Source: Bacteroidaceae bacterium
GTDB lineage: Bacteria; Bacteroidota; Bacteroidia; Bacteroidales; Bacteroidaceae
DNA length: 46,840 nt
NCBI GenBank assembly: GCA_017541025.1
Contig: JAFXZY010000061.1
Span: 1-46,840 of the forward strand
Direction of reading: 5' to 3'
Shown here one piece after another: positions 1 to 8,837 of this stretch; within the stretch, counting starts at the first letter, position 1, and every line of letters begins with the position of its first letter. The notes below the pieces were generated by a model, which saw only the letters and a program-made list of their open reading frames with translations, searched no databases and was not told where the DNA came from. Made by a program: the position numbers and the translations under genes.

Positions 1-1
1 A

Positions 2-448
2 CTGAATGAGGAATGTGCGGAGTTCTCGCGTCTCAGCCAGAGCCGCACGTATGAGAATTTCACCTTCCGCGCCAATGTAATCGCCTACCTGAAAGCCTGT
101 GTGCTGTTTGTAGCCAACGATTACAAGTGGGACAAGACGTGTGAGGATTTCATCCGCTGGAGTCTGAACTACGACTTGTGGTGCAAGATGCAGTTCTTCG
201 GCGATGCCATCGAACAGGCCAATAACGCATCGGAGCGTACAGGAACACGCGGGCCACGCAATCTGCTGGAACTATTGCCCGACACATTCACGCTGGAGGA
301 TGCCAAGAAAGTGCGTCGCCAGCAGGGAATGAGTAATGAAAACCATCTCTGTAACAAGATGATTAATACGTGGCTCAATCGTGGGTATGTGATACAGTAT
401 ACAGTATACAGTTTTCAAAAATCAAAGTTTAATGGCTTAAAAGCTTAA
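2..448 (+). CDS. C-terminal part of a DUF3987-like protein (5-prime truncated by window edge)
   Basis: The frame is open from base 2, so the visible 148 codons are only the end of a longer gene; the ATG at 101 is internal. Residues such as YENFTFRANVIAYLKAC and the following KWDKTCEDFIRWSLNYD resemble the C-terminal region of DUF3987-type proteins, large P-loop proteins that in Bacteroidales often accompany VirE-like primase modules on mobile elements. That family link is from memory and moderately uncertain. The last about 20 codons (VIQYTVYSFQKSKFNGLKA) are translated from tandem short repeats (CAGTATA and CTTAATGG units) and probably replace the original C-terminus. The next gene starts 27 bp downstream, so the two may be co-transcribed. 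Role in DNA replication or mobilisation is inference. Confidence 0.55.
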   Translation: MNEECAEFSRLSQSRTYENFTFRANVIAYLKACVLFVANDYKWDKTCEDFIRWSLNYDLWCKMQFFGDAIEQANNASERTGTRGPRNLLELLPDTFTLEDAKKVRRQQGMSNENHLCNKMINTWLNRGYVIQYTVYSFQKSKFNGLKA

Positions 449-471
449 TGGCTTAATGGCTTAATAGTTTA
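393..471. repeat. Short tandem repeats CAGTATA and CTTAATGG
   Basis: ACAGTAT is repeated two and a half times at 393-411 and CTTAATGG-like units about four times at 428-471. The arrays form the last codons of the upstream gene and the spacer to the next one. They belong to the AT-rich tandem micro-repeat class seen many times in this window. Confidence 0.8.
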
Positions 472-475
472 GATT

Positions 476-904
476 ATGAGTGAATCAAAATTACCTCGTG
501 GATTGCGGAATAACAATCCTTTGAATATCCGCAGGAGCGGAGATAAGTGGCAGGGCTTACGTGTCCTGCAAGAAGATAGGGAGTTTTTTCAGTTTGTGAG
601 TATGGAATATGGTTGGAGAGCCGCCTTTGTAATACTGTGCCGCACATACTATGGGAAGTACAAGCTACGGACCATCAGGGACATTGTGTCGCGATGGGCT
701 CCAGCCAAGGAGAACAATACGGAGGCCTATATCCGTCATGTGTCTGACTACACGGGAATAGGGCCCGACAGGGACTTGGGTGACCCGCAGACGCATCCGA
801 CCAACTGGCTGCTGATAGGCTACGCTATGGCGGTGATGGAGAATGGGAAGACCCTTCCGCCCATTCCGATGATCAAGGGCTTTGCTTTGGCCGTTGATAG
901 TTAG
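476..904 (+). CDS. Structural protein P5-like / phage-type small protein
   Basis: A 142-residue protein without a signal peptide or membrane segment. It opens with RGLRNNNPLNIRRSGDKWQGL, the RG(L/I)RNNNPxNIR signature of small proteins that Bacteroidales annotation usually names structural protein P5 and that occur in prophages and integrated elements; some relatives are suspected cell-wall hydrolases. Nothing here shows an intact lysozyme active site, so the biochemical role is open. The gene follows the DUF3987-like gene by 27 bp and ends in TAG just before a rho-independent terminator, so both probably form the end of one mobile-element-derived transcription unit. Confidence 0.7.
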   Translation: MSESKLPRGLRNNNPLNIRRSGDKWQGLRVLQEDREFFQFVSMEYGWRAAFVILCRTYYGKYKLRTIRDIVSRWAPAKENNTEAYIRHVSDYTGIGPDRDLGDPQTHPTNWLLIGYAMAVMENGKTLPPIPMIKGFALAVDS

Positions 905-913
905 ACTTTAGTC

Positions 914-944
914 AAAGGCGTTTGCGAAAGCATGCGCCTTTTTT
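914..944 (+). terminator. Rho-independent terminator after the P5-like gene
   Basis: AAAGGCG pairs with CGCCTTT; the stem continues inward with imperfect pairing to a GAAA tetraloop and is followed by six T residues on the plus strand. It lies 10 bp after the P5-like stop codon. Confidence 0.85.
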
Positions 945-965
945 ATCTTAACATTCTGTTATACG

Positions 966-993
966 AAAAAAAACGGATAGTGTTACCTATCCG
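966..993 (-). terminator. Rho-independent terminator of the HerA-like gene
   Basis: CGGATAG (974-980) pairs with CTATCCG (987-993) around a six-base loop. On the minus strand the hairpin is followed by eight T residues (A run at 966-973). It lies 37 bp beyond the HerA-like stop codon and back to back with the plus-strand terminator at 914-944. Confidence 0.85.
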
Positions 994-1029
994 CTATATG
1001 ATAATACATTGTGTCACTTCTTTTTTGCA

Positions 1030-2622
1030 TCACTTTATCAGGTTTCCTAAGATACTGCGTGTCAGTTCCCGGGTAGCTGTTCGTGTGGCTGTGCTGACCG
1101 CACTCTTGGTCACCTTCTTGCCGATGGAGTCTTTAGAACGGCTCTTTTTACCTGTAACGGTATTGGCTACATGTGTTCCTAAGGCAGCCGTCACACTGGT
1201 AATAACGGCCATGAGTATCTTGCCAAGGAAGCTTTTCTTCCAAGAGCCCTTAGAGCTCCCCTTCGCCTCCCCTGAGGAGGTATTTGTTGGAGTCTCTTCT
1301 CCCTCTCCCGTTGGAGAGGGTTGGGGTGAGGCTGCTTCGCTTTCTGCCAACAGAACTTCAAAGGCACTCTCGCGGTCAATCATGGTATCATACTTGCCGA
1401 AGATGCGCGAAGACTTCACAATCTGGTCACGCTGCCCCTCTGTTATGGCACCAATCTGACTAAGCGGGAACAGTATCTTTGCACGCTCCACAATATTGGG
1501 CGTTCCCTTTTCATCCAGGAATGAGACAAGGGCCTCTCCTGTTCCTAATTCCATAATGGCATCTTCTGTCTTGAAGGACGGATTGGCACGGAATGTCTCG
1601 GCAGCAGCCTTCACATTCTTCTGTTCCTTGGGTGTAAAGGCACGAAGGGCATGCTGTACGCGGTTACCCAACTGAGCCAGTACAGAATCGGGTATATCTG
1701 TAGGATTCTGTGTAACAAAGTAAACACCCACGCCCTTACTGCGAATCAGTCGGACCACCTGTTCAATCTTATCTACCAGACTCTTGGGTGTATCGGTAAA
1801 TAAGGTATGGGCTTCGTCAAAGAAGAATACCAGTCTCGGCAACTCCTGATCGCCCACCTCAGGGAGACGTACATACAGGTCGGACAACAGCCAGAGCAGG
1901 AAAGTGGAATACAGCTTGGGATTCAGCATGAGCTTGTCGGCTGCCAGCACATTCATGATGCCCTTGCCGTCGGCACGGCATTGCAGCAGGTCCATGATGT
2001 CGAAGGCAGGTTCGCCGAAGAACTTGTCGGCACCCTGATCCTCCAACCTAAGAAGTGCTCGTTGAATGGCTCCAACACTAGCGTTGGATACAGTTCCGTA
2101 CTTCTTAGTCAACTCCGATGCATGATCGGCAATAAAGTTCAGCATCGCACGCAAATCCTTCAAGTCCAACAACAGCAGCCCCCGTTCATCAGCAACCTTG
2201 AACAGGATGGTCATCACGCCAGCCTGCACCTCGTTCAGATCCATCAAACGCGACAACAGTTCAGGTCCCATATTAGATATCGTGGTTCGCATTGGATGCC
2301 CTTGTTCGCCAAACACATCATAGAAACAGACGGGACTGCCACCGAACGGCGGATTCTCAATACCGAACTCGGCACAGCGTTTCTCTATAAATCCTGTTAG
2401 CTGACCTGTCTGGCTGATACCGGACAGGTCGCCCTTCATATCTGCCATAAAACAGGGAACACCAGCCTGAGAGAAGGTCTCGGCCAGCACCTGCAGCGTC
2501 ACCGTCTTTCCGGTTCCCGTAGCACCTGCTATCAGACCATGGCGGTTGGCCATCTTACCACAAAGGCATATCGGTCCATTAGAACCATGTGCCACATATA
2601 ACTTATTGTCCGAAGTGTACAT
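1030..2622 (-). CDS. HerA-like (DUF853, YjgR-type) ATPase
   Basis: A 530-residue soluble P-loop ATPase. Walker A is GATGTGKT at residues 33-40, preceded by NRHGLIA, and Walker B is RLVFFFDEAHTLF. These, with the DMKGDLSGISQTG segment and the NPTDIPDSVLAQLGNRVQHALRAFTP stretch (cut here to say: NPTDIPDSVLAQLGNRVQ), match the DUF853/YjgR family of HerA-like translocases. Family members may move DNA, but no specific job is established for this branch. Residues about 430-460 are a low-complexity insert containing SPQPSPTGEGE, encoded by a GC-rich palindromic repeat (1301-1333), which separates the ATPase core from a basic Ser/Thr-rich tail. It is transcribed alone: own promoter at 2651-2682, own terminator at 966-993. 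The product family is secure; the function is not. Confidence 0.9.
   Translation of the reverse strand: MYTSDNKLYVAHGSNGPICLCGKMANRHGLIAGATGTGKTVTLQVLAETFSQAGVPCFMADMKGDLSGISQTGQLTGFIEKRCAEFGIENPPFGGSPVCFYDVFGEQGHPMRTTISNMGPELLSRLMDLNEVQAGVMTILFKVADERGLLLLDLKDLRAMLNFIADHASELTKKYGTVSNASVGAIQRALLRLEDQGADKFFGEPAFDIMDLLQCRADGKGIMNVLAADKLMLNPKLYSTFLLWLLSDLYVRLPEVGDQELPRLVFFFDEAHTLFTDTPKSLVDKIEQVVRLIRSKGVGVYFVTQNPTDIPDSVLAQLGNRVQHALRAFTPKEQKNVKAAAETFRANPSFKTEDAIMELGTGEALVSFLDEKGTPNIVERAKILFPLSQIGAITEGQRDQIVKSSRIFGKYDTMIDRESAFEVLLAESEAASPQPSPTGEGEETPTNTSSGEAKGSSKGSWKKSFLGKILMAVITSVTAALGTHVANTVTGKKSRSKDSIGKKVTKSAVSTATRTATRELTRSILGNLIK
1301..1333. repeat. GC-rich palindromic repeat (GEG family) inside the HerA-like gene
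   Basis: CCCTCTCC (1301-1308) and GGAGAGGG (1313-1320) form a perfect 8-bp stem with loop CGTT, followed by TTGGGGTGAGGCT. On the minus strand it is read in frame as SPQPSPTGEG. Related copies are at 16777-16813, 20627-20660 and 30361-30394. Confidence 0.85.
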
Positions 2623-2650
2623 AACTACTTATTTATAAGGTTTGATGGGG

Positions 2651-2682
2651 CAAATTTATAAAGAAGCTAACGATTATCCAAA
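2651..2682 (-). promoter_or_regulatory. Sigma-ABfr type promoter of the HerA-like gene
   Basis: On the minus strand TTTG (2679-2682), 20 bp, then TAAATTTG (2651-2658) matches the Bacteroidales -33/-7 consensus TTTG-N19-TAnnTTTG with one extra spacer base. It lies 29 bp from the start codon and overlaps the 3-prime end of the GH35 gene. Confidence 0.65.
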
Positions 2683-4787
2683 TATATTTCAATCTTATTT
2701 ACCTGTTCGCCTGGTGATTTATCTGATTCTCGAGGCAAATAGATGGGTGCATCAGGCTGGAAAGGAAGAATGCGCAGTTCCAATTCTTTTACGCTATTAG
2801 ACAGTCGCCACAGGCCAAACTGGAACGGGCGGCCATAGTAGAAGTTGTCTGCAACCAGACGACCATCAGCATAGAGGCGCGCACAATCACCGCGATAGTT
2901 GATAGATAATAATGAAGAATGAAGAGTGAAGAGTGAAGAATCCTTCGGCAATGTTATTTGATATATGGCTGCCTGCAACCAATCCTCCTCTGAAGGAGCC
3001 TCTGCTACCTTTGCCTTACCTTTTACAATAGATCGCATAGGACCGGCCTCCTTAATTTTGGAGAATTGACAATTGAGAATTGAAAATTGAAAATTATTGA
3101 ACTCTTGAACTTCTTGAACTCTTGAAACCTGAGCCATTAACCCTGAACCATTATCCAGAAAAAGATTTTCCGCCTCAGCCTTGGTAATCAGATATATATT
3201 GTCATAAACAGGTATTTCTGTGCCTCGAGGCTTTACATTTTTCAGCGTCTTGCCGTTCTGCAAACTAATGGCAGTGGAGATACCGGGTATTTGCATCATA
3301 TATATCTTGCCTTTACGTCTGGCCACAAGTTGTGCCGTAGCATAACGGATGCCATCTATATTTAAAGGGAAGATAGCCATACAGCCGCTGGGAATGGTAA
3401 GTTTAGGCAGTTTTACGCCACAGGCTTCCAATTGAACGTTCTTCTTTTCGCTTAGCTTACAGAAACGCTCATAATTATTAATGAATATAAAACCAGAACC
3501 TGATTTCTCACTTTTCGCTCCTTCACTTCTAACCGCCCATCTGAGTTGACCATCCTCACCCTTCTTCAAATCTTGAGGAGCAGGGAAAGAGGCCTCCATA
3601 GGTGCAAGTGCCTCACCCCAGTCGTGCATAAACAGGTGCAGGGGACGCAGCATATAGTACTGCGGATAAGCCTGACCGTACTCACCTAAAGGAGCCTGAA
3701 AGTCGTAGGTCATAACAGGCAGGTCGTTATTGGCTGTTCCAGGCGAAGTCTGGCACTCGTTCAGCGTATGGAGCACGCCCTCAGGGTTGGTACCACCATG
3801 ATACATATAGTAACCCAAAAGATTAGAACCGCTTCCCAACTTGACCAAAGCCATCGAATAGGCATCCTCGGGATATAGGTACGGTCTGCGATGATAAGCT
3901 GTAGCCATGCCACCACCCAGTTCGCACGTAAAATAAGGATATTGGCTATTGGCCATTGGCTGTTGGCTATTGGCATTTTGCGAATAAACAAACTGATCTG
4001 TTGCTATGGCAGTTGAAGAACGGAAAGCCTTAAAATTGAATGCCTTGTAGTAATTGCCGCAACCTTCACTGATATCCTTGTCCCAAAACCCATCAGCATA
4101 GTCGCCATATAGGGGCAGCATCTCGCCAAAGGGAACAGGAGTACGCAACTCTGGCCATCCGGTGCGCGTGTAGAAAGGCAAGTCAAAACCAACTTTCTCT
4201 GCAATCTCCTTCAATGTCATCAGATATTCGCCACGACCTCGGAATTCATTATCGAATTGGGCAGCAATCACAGGGCCGCCATCTTTCCACTGTAAACCCT
4301 GAACCTGAGTATAGACCTGACGGTACAGTTTCTCCACATAAGCCAGAAATGCCGGATTTGTATCACGCAGTTTTATTCCTTTTGTAAATATCCAATCCGG
4401 GAAACCGCCATTACGCACCTCTCCGTGGCAAAACGGACCTATGCGCAGCACCACGGGCATCTGTTCCTCTTTGCACGCCTCCAAAAAACTGCGCAGCGAA
4501 CGCTGACCGTCCCAACGGAAGATGCCCTCTTGTTCCTCTATATGATTCCAAAAAACGTAAGTGGCAATCATTGTTACACCACCCTCCTTCACTTTTCTTA
4601 TTTCATCAGCCCACTCGTCCGCAGGGATGCGGGAATAATGCATCTCGCCCATTACTGGACAAACACGACGCCCGTCCATTATCAGGCTCTTACTGTCCCA
4701 TGTCACAGCAGGAACATCTTGTGCTATAACTGTGGATAAACTTGTCAGCAGCGCACAGAGTAGAAAAAGTGTTTTCTGTTTACACAT
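2667..4787 (-). CDS. GH35 beta-galactosidase, exported
   Basis: I chose the start at 4787 (706 residues) because MCKQKTLFLLCALLTSLSTV is a clean signal peptide; an upstream in-frame ATG at 4817 adds ten unlikely residues. The GH35 barrel begins with GEMHYSRIPADEWADEIRK and TYVFWNHIEEQEGIF. The putative acid/base is Glu181 in QFDNEF and the nucleophile Glu289 in FTCELGGGM (numbered from 4787). GH35 enzymes remove terminal beta-galactose. The gene follows an unknown lipoprotein gene by 71 bp on the same strand, so the two are probably one operon. The coding sequence is unusually peppered with AT-rich tandem repeats read as SLFTLHSSL, FNNFQFSILNCQFS and NANSQQPMANSQYP; all keep the frame open, and they fall mostly in the C-terminal half and one loop near the active site. 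Confidence 0.9.
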   Translation of the reverse strand: MCKQKTLFLLCALLTSLSTVIAQDVPAVTWDSKSLIMDGRRVCPVMGEMHYSRIPADEWADEIRKVKEGGVTMIATYVFWNHIEEQEGIFRWDGQRSLRSFLEACKEEQMPVVLRIGPFCHGEVRNGGFPDWIFTKGIKLRDTNPAFLAYVEKLYRQVYTQVQGLQWKDGGPVIAAQFDNEFRGRGEYLMTLKEIAEKVGFDLPFYTRTGWPELRTPVPFGEMLPLYGDYADGFWDKDISEGCGNYYKAFNFKAFRSSTAIATDQFVYSQNANSQQPMANSQYPYFTCELGGGMATAYHRRPYLYPEDAYSMALVKLGSGSNLLGYYMYHGGTNPEGVLHTLNECQTSPGTANNDLPVMTYDFQAPLGEYGQAYPQYYMLRPLHLFMHDWGEALAPMEASFPAPQDLKKGEDGQLRWAVRSEGAKSEKSGSGFIFINNYERFCKLSEKKNVQLEACGVKLPKLTIPSGCMAIFPLNIDGIRYATAQLVARRKGKIYMMQIPGISTAISLQNGKTLKNVKPRGTEIPVYDNIYLITKAEAENLFLDNGSGLMAQVSRVQEVQEFNNFQFSILNCQFSKIKEAGPMRSIVKGKAKVAEAPSEEDWLQAAIYQITLPKDSSLFTLHSSLLSINYRGDCARLYADGRLVADNFYYGRPFQFGLWRLSNSVKELELRILPFQPDAPIYLPRESDKSPGEQVNKIEIYLDNR
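2911..2940. repeat. AT-rich tandem repeat (GAAGAGT units) in GH35 gene
   Basis: About four heptamer units of the type GAAGA(A/G)T, read on the minus strand as SLFTLHSSL within the GH35 protein. Confidence 0.8.
3061..3127. repeat. Two adjacent AT-rich tandem repeats in GH35 gene
   Basis: AATTGAgA-type units (3061-3099) followed by TTGAACTC-type units (3097-3127). Read on the minus strand as VQEVQEF and FQFSILNCQFS in frame within GH35. Confidence 0.8.
3941..3976. repeat. ATTGGC(T/C) tandem repeat in GH35 gene
   Basis: Five units of TATTGGC or CATTGGC type, read on the minus strand as NANSQQPMANSQY, placed about eight codons before the proposed nucleophile segment FTCELGGG. Confidence 0.8.
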
Positions 4788-4858
4788 AATGAACAATAAT
4801 GGAGGGGGCACCATCAACTGGTGTCCCCTCTATCTTTATTTAACTATTAATAATAGAC

Positions 4859-6064
4859 TTACTTTTGGTAAGGTGAATATAACTGTACCCTCTCGCCAGG
4901 TACTAACGCACTGGTTACCTGACCATCAACTGTGCAAGCCTTACCTAAGGATACAATACGGCTCTTCTTCAGGTCATCCCAGATGTCACCCTTGATTGTA
5001 TAGCTGTAAACCTCAATCGTCAGACCATCACCGAAATCTTCCTTCATCTTCTTAATCAGGTCGGCAGGAATATTGGTAACCTCAATGGTAATACCATTTT
5101 CATCGTGGGTAACTTGGACTTCAATTGGTTCATACTCCAAATACCAGTTCTGATATATACGGATATCAAAATCATCCTGTTCTATAATATCCTGTTCCTT
5201 CAAGGGGATATTAATCTTTATGTTCTCTATATCAGCTCTGACATGGATAGAAGTCTTGATTGCATTCCAGTCAGTGTGCTCCTGCTGATGAATATCAACC
5301 ACAACATCATCTGTAACTACATCAATGAATGGTGGAACGGGGGCGGGATCATCAGCGATAACGCCATTTACATGCCAGCCATATCGTGTACCAACTTCCT
5401 TAACCACGTACCATATGACATGAGAGTTCAAATATTCAGGACCCTTGGCCAACATATCGTTAACCCTTTTCAGTTTAGCAGTGTTTGCTTCTACTTTCTG
5501 GCCATTAGCAATGGCAGCTGTCAGATCTTCTACCTCATCGCCCAGAATCTCCTCAACAGTTGGAGCCTCTAAGATGGCCATCTGAGTCTTTTTCCCCTCA
5601 GGGTCATAAACATAACGGAATAAACCGATGTTCTCACCTGTCTTCTTGTCCTTCTGAGTGTAGTCCAAATCACGGTCATTGTAATGACCATAAGGATAAA
5701 GGGTGCTAACCTTACCTCTGTTGTTACCGGGCTTACCGGCAGAACGGCCAAAATACTCATCAGAATTGTGGTTCAGATAGTCAGTAATTTTGTTGTCTGA
5801 ACGGATAGAAAAACGAGCTGTTGCCCAGCCTTCCTCTGTATTTTCATAGAGCCAAGGCAGGTCAGATGCACGTGTTTCACCCATAGAGAAAGATGGTGCT
5901 TCGGCTGTTCCTACAGGAGATAGAAGTAAACCTTGCATGTACACCACAGTTTGGGGTAATTCCTTATCCTGATTTACAGGAAATACATTTTTTTCATCAT
6001 TACTACAACTTGCAAAGAATGTTGCAACAGACAAAACTGATAAAAGAATAAAAATCTTCCTCAT
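4859..6064 (-). CDS. Lipoprotein of unknown function
   Basis: About 401 residues from the Met at 6064 (a Met two codons upstream, at 6070, is an alternative). MRKIFILLSVLSVATFFASC is a lipoprotein signal peptide with lipobox FASC, so the mature protein should be anchored at the cysteine. I do not recognise a family. The body is acidic, with a central Asp/Glu-rich region (VVTDDVVVDIHQQEHTDW) and a beta-rich C-terminal half (DFDIRIYQNWYLEYEP, GLTIEVYSYTIKGD). No catalytic motif is evident. It lies 71 bp upstream of the GH35 gene on the same strand and begins a region divergent from the acyltransferase fusion. A surface or periplasmic partner in galactoside handling is a guess from context only. 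Confidence 0.85.
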   Translation of the reverse strand: MRKIFILLSVLSVATFFASCSNDEKNVFPVNQDKELPQTVVYMQGLLLSPVGTAEAPSFSMGETRASDLPWLYENTEEGWATARFSIRSDNKITDYLNHNSDEYFGRSAGKPGNNRGKVSTLYPYGHYNDRDLDYTQKDKKTGENIGLFRYVYDPEGKKTQMAILEAPTVEEILGDEVEDLTAAIANGQKVEANTAKLKRVNDMLAKGPEYLNSHVIWYVVKEVGTRYGWHVNGVIADDPAPVPPFIDVVTDDVVVDIHQQEHTDWNAIKTSIHVRADIENIKINIPLKEQDIIEQDDFDIRIYQNWYLEYEPIEVQVTHDENGITIEVTNIPADLIKKMKEDFGDGLTIEVYSYTIKGDIWDDLKKSRIVSLGKACTVDGQVTSALVPGERVQLYSPYQK

Positions 6065-6261
6065 AAACAAATATACACTTAGTTATGTTAAACTTTTTCC
6101 AACGTTACGATTAAGGTTAGTTTTTCGTTTTCCTCGCCGCAAAATTACGCAGAATCAATATATATAGAATGCGAATACTTAAAAAAAGTGAAAGAAAAAT
6201 ACAATTAATTGATTTATATCAATTTTGCAAATAAGGATGATAAAGTTTTATTTTTTTATCA

Positions 6262-6269
6262 TACCTTTG
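6262..6269 (+). promoter_or_regulatory. Probable -7 element upstream of the acyl-activating fusion gene
   Basis: TACCTTTG fits the Bacteroidales TAnnTTTG -7 consensus exactly, 57 bp before the chosen start at 6327. No TTTG stands at the expected 19-bp distance, so the -33 element is weak or absent. Confidence 0.5.
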
Positions 6270-6326
6270 CAAAACTTTTCAAAGGATACAATATATATTT
6301 TATATACACATTATATTAACATACAC

Positions 6327-8813
6327 ATGATAAAAGAATATCAGAACATTGCTATTATGGTAGGTGAGCGTAACATCAGTTATTCTCAACTTTTGGATTA
6401 CATCAACCTCTTTTCTACCTATACTCCTCAGGGGAAGGGCGACAAAACACTAGTCTTCTCTGAGAATCGCGAAGGATGGATATATGCTTTCTTCTCCATT
6501 TGGCAGAACAAAGGCGTAGCAGTTCCCGTGGATGCATCATCCACAGTTTCGGATGTTGTGTATATCCTGAAAGACTGTAAGCCCCAATGTATCTGGACTT
6601 CCAAAGAACGCCTAAGCGTTGCCGAGGAAGCGGTAAAGGAATCTGGTATGCCCATAAAGATTCTGCTGATTGACGACTACGAACAAGTTTCCTGCCCCCA
6701 GAAGGAAGGTAAACTATACATACAAGAGGACGGTATCTTTACGGCTGAGAATAAAGAAATGGCACTTATCATCTACACCTCTGGAACAACAGGTTCACCC
6801 AAAGGGGTTATGATATCGTATGCCAACCTGTATGCCAACTGTCACAGCGTGACGGTAGATGTACCTATCTTCGACAGCACGCGCCGTACACTTATCCTGT
6901 TACCCTTGCATCATGTGTTGCCTTTGGTGGGAACAGTCATTATGCCTATTCTGGCCGGCGGTGGCGTAGCCATCTGCCCCACTCTTTCAGGACCCGACAT
7001 TATGGATACACTGGTTAAGGGCAAGATAGCCATCTTTGTGGGTGTGCCCCGTTTGTGGACAACCATCTATCTGGGCATCAAGAAGAAGATTGACGCCAGT
7101 CCCGTTGCACGTGCGCTCTTCAAACTCTGCGAGGTAGTCAACAGCCCCAAGTTGTCGCGCATCATCTTTAAGGCCGTGCATCAGAAGTTGGGTGGCAACC
7201 TCACCTATTGCGTAAGCGGTGGCGCCTCTTTAGACACCGAAATCGGCTGTGGTTTGCGAACTCTTGGCATTACAATGTTGGAAGGTTACGGTATGACGGA
7301 GACGGCACCTATCATCTCATTCACACGTCCTGGCGACGTGATTCCTGGTTGTGTGGGTAAACCCATGTCAACCGTAGATGTAAAGATTGTAAACGGAGAA
7401 ATTTGCGTAAAAGGCCCCAACGTGATGTTGGGCTATTACAATCGTCCAGAAGAAACAGCTCAGGTGATAGACCAGGACGGATATGTTCATACAGGCGACT
7501 TAGGTTATCTGGATGAACTCGGGCGTATTCATATAACGGGGCGATCCAAAGAAATTATTGTCCTCTCTAACGGCAAGAACATCCAGCCTGCCGAGTTGGA
7601 ATACAAATTAGAGAAGTACGACCAGTATGTAAAGGAGGTTGCTGTCACACAGGATGGCGATATGCTGCGTGCCATTATCGTACCTAAGGAGGAATGGGCA
7701 GCCAACCTTTCGGATGCTGAGGTAGAAGAGCAACTGAAACGTTTGGTAATAGAGCCCTACAACCTTACCGTTGTCAACTACAAGAAGGTGATGAGCCTGT
7801 CTGTATTCAGGGGCGCGCTGCCACGCACCAAGTTGGATAAGCTACAGCGCTTTAAGTTGAAGGATCTGATCAAGGATATAGATAAGGCAGAAGCTCACCC
7901 TCTTGAGAAACCTCAGACTAACGAAACCCTAGAGATGAAGATTCTTAGGAAGTACATCGAAGAAGAGAAGAAGGTAATTGTTAAGCCTACCAGTCATATC
8001 GAGACCGACTTAGCCTTCGACTCCCTGGACTGCGTAAGTCTGGAGGGATTTATTGAACGAACCTTCGGTGTCCAGATAAAATCAGGCACTTTTGCCCAAT
8101 ATGCCAACATACAGGAAATTGCCGATTACATAGCGCAATACAAGACTCGTTCTGAGGTAGAGAATATCGACTGGCACTCCATCCTCTCATCAGACACTTC
8201 AAGTCTGAACATCGCCTCTACTTGGCGCATTCATACTAAAGTTGTACATCTGATGCACAAATTTCTGCGCAATCATAATGATTTGGAAATCAATGGGATA
8301 GAGAATCTTCCCTTAGGTGGTCAGTTCATTATGGCTCCCAACCACCAGAGTGCCATAGACGGCAACATTTGTACAGCCGGACTAAGTGATTATACTTTGC
8401 GTAACACCTATTATTATGCAACCGAAGAGCATATTAAAGGCTACCTTTTGCAGTTGATAGCTCGTCACAACAATGTGATACTGATGCAACACCAGAATCT
8501 GAAAGATTCCATCTTGCGTATGGCCAAGGTGCTAAAGATGGGCAAGAACATTGTTATCTTCCCAGAGGGCGCTCGTACGCACGACGGACAGATGCAAACG
8601 TTCAAGAAGACCTTTGCCATTCTATCTAAGGAACTGGACATTCCCATCATTCCCGTTCGTATTGAAGGTGCATACGAAGCAATGCCTCGCGGCACCAAGC
8701 ATCTTGGAAGAAACAAGATCACGGTAACATATCTTCCTGTCATTAAACCCACAGAAGACATCACATATCAGCAGTTGTCAGATAAGGTTCGGAATGCTAT
8801 CTTAGGAAAGTAA
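6327..8813 (+). CDS. Fused acyl-activating enzyme, acyl carrier protein and PlsC-type acyltransferase
   Basis: An 828-residue protein from the ATG at 6327. The in-frame ATG at 6225 would place the promoter element inside the gene, so I reject it. Residues 1 to about 520 are an ANL-superfamily adenylating domain: IIYTSGTTGSPKGVM (nucleotide loop), GYGMTETAPIIS, HTGDLGYLDELGRIHITGRS. Next comes an acyl carrier domain with the phosphopantetheine serine Ser566 in AFDSLDCVS. The C-terminal part is a 1-acylglycerol-phosphate-type acyltransferase with the HX4D motif, NHQSAID (His673, Asp678), and FPEGARTHDG. The logic of the arrangement is to activate a fatty acid, load it on the built-in carrier and pass it to a lipid acceptor, similar in outline to Aas in phospholipid repair. 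The true acceptor is unknown. It is a single-gene unit, divergent from the lipoprotein gene. Confidence 0.9.
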   Translation: MIKEYQNIAIMVGERNISYSQLLDYINLFSTYTPQGKGDKTLVFSENREGWIYAFFSIWQNKGVAVPVDASSTVSDVVYILKDCKPQCIWTSKERLSVAEEAVKESGMPIKILLIDDYEQVSCPQKEGKLYIQEDGIFTAENKEMALIIYTSGTTGSPKGVMISYANLYANCHSVTVDVPIFDSTRRTLILLPLHHVLPLVGTVIMPILAGGGVAICPTLSGPDIMDTLVKGKIAIFVGVPRLWTTIYLGIKKKIDASPVARALFKLCEVVNSPKLSRIIFKAVHQKLGGNLTYCVSGGASLDTEIGCGLRTLGITMLEGYGMTETAPIISFTRPGDVIPGCVGKPMSTVDVKIVNGEICVKGPNVMLGYYNRPEETAQVIDQDGYVHTGDLGYLDELGRIHITGRSKEIIVLSNGKNIQPAELEYKLEKYDQYVKEVAVTQDGDMLRAIIVPKEEWAANLSDAEVEEQLKRLVIEPYNLTVVNYKKVMSLSVFRGALPRTKLDKLQRFKLKDLIKDIDKAEAHPLEKPQTNETLEMKILRKYIEEEKKVIVKPTSHIETDLAFDSLDCVSLEGFIERTFGVQIKSGTFAQYANIQEIADYIAQYKTRSEVENIDWHSILSSDTSSLNIASTWRIHTKVVHLMHKFLRNHNDLEINGIENLPLGGQFIMAPNHQSAIDGNICTAGLSDYTLRNTYYYATEEHIKGYLLQLIARHNNVILMQHQNLKDSILRMAKVLKMGKNIVIFPEGARTHDGQMQTFKKTFAILSKELDIPIIPVRIEGAYEAMPRGTKHLGRNKITVTYLPVIKPTEDITYQQLSDKVRNAILGK

Positions 8814-8837
8814 AAGGAATTGTAACATCTGTTCATA

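Noticed and set aside
932-1459. A 175-codon plus-strand ORF over the HerA-like gene terminator and C-terminus
   Set aside because: It runs antisense through the HerA-like gene and two terminators and has no recognisable protein features.
6225-6326. Upstream start for the acyl-activating fusion gene
   Set aside because: It would translate the TACCTTTG promoter element and adds an atypical AT-rich stretch; family similarity begins at the Met at 6327.
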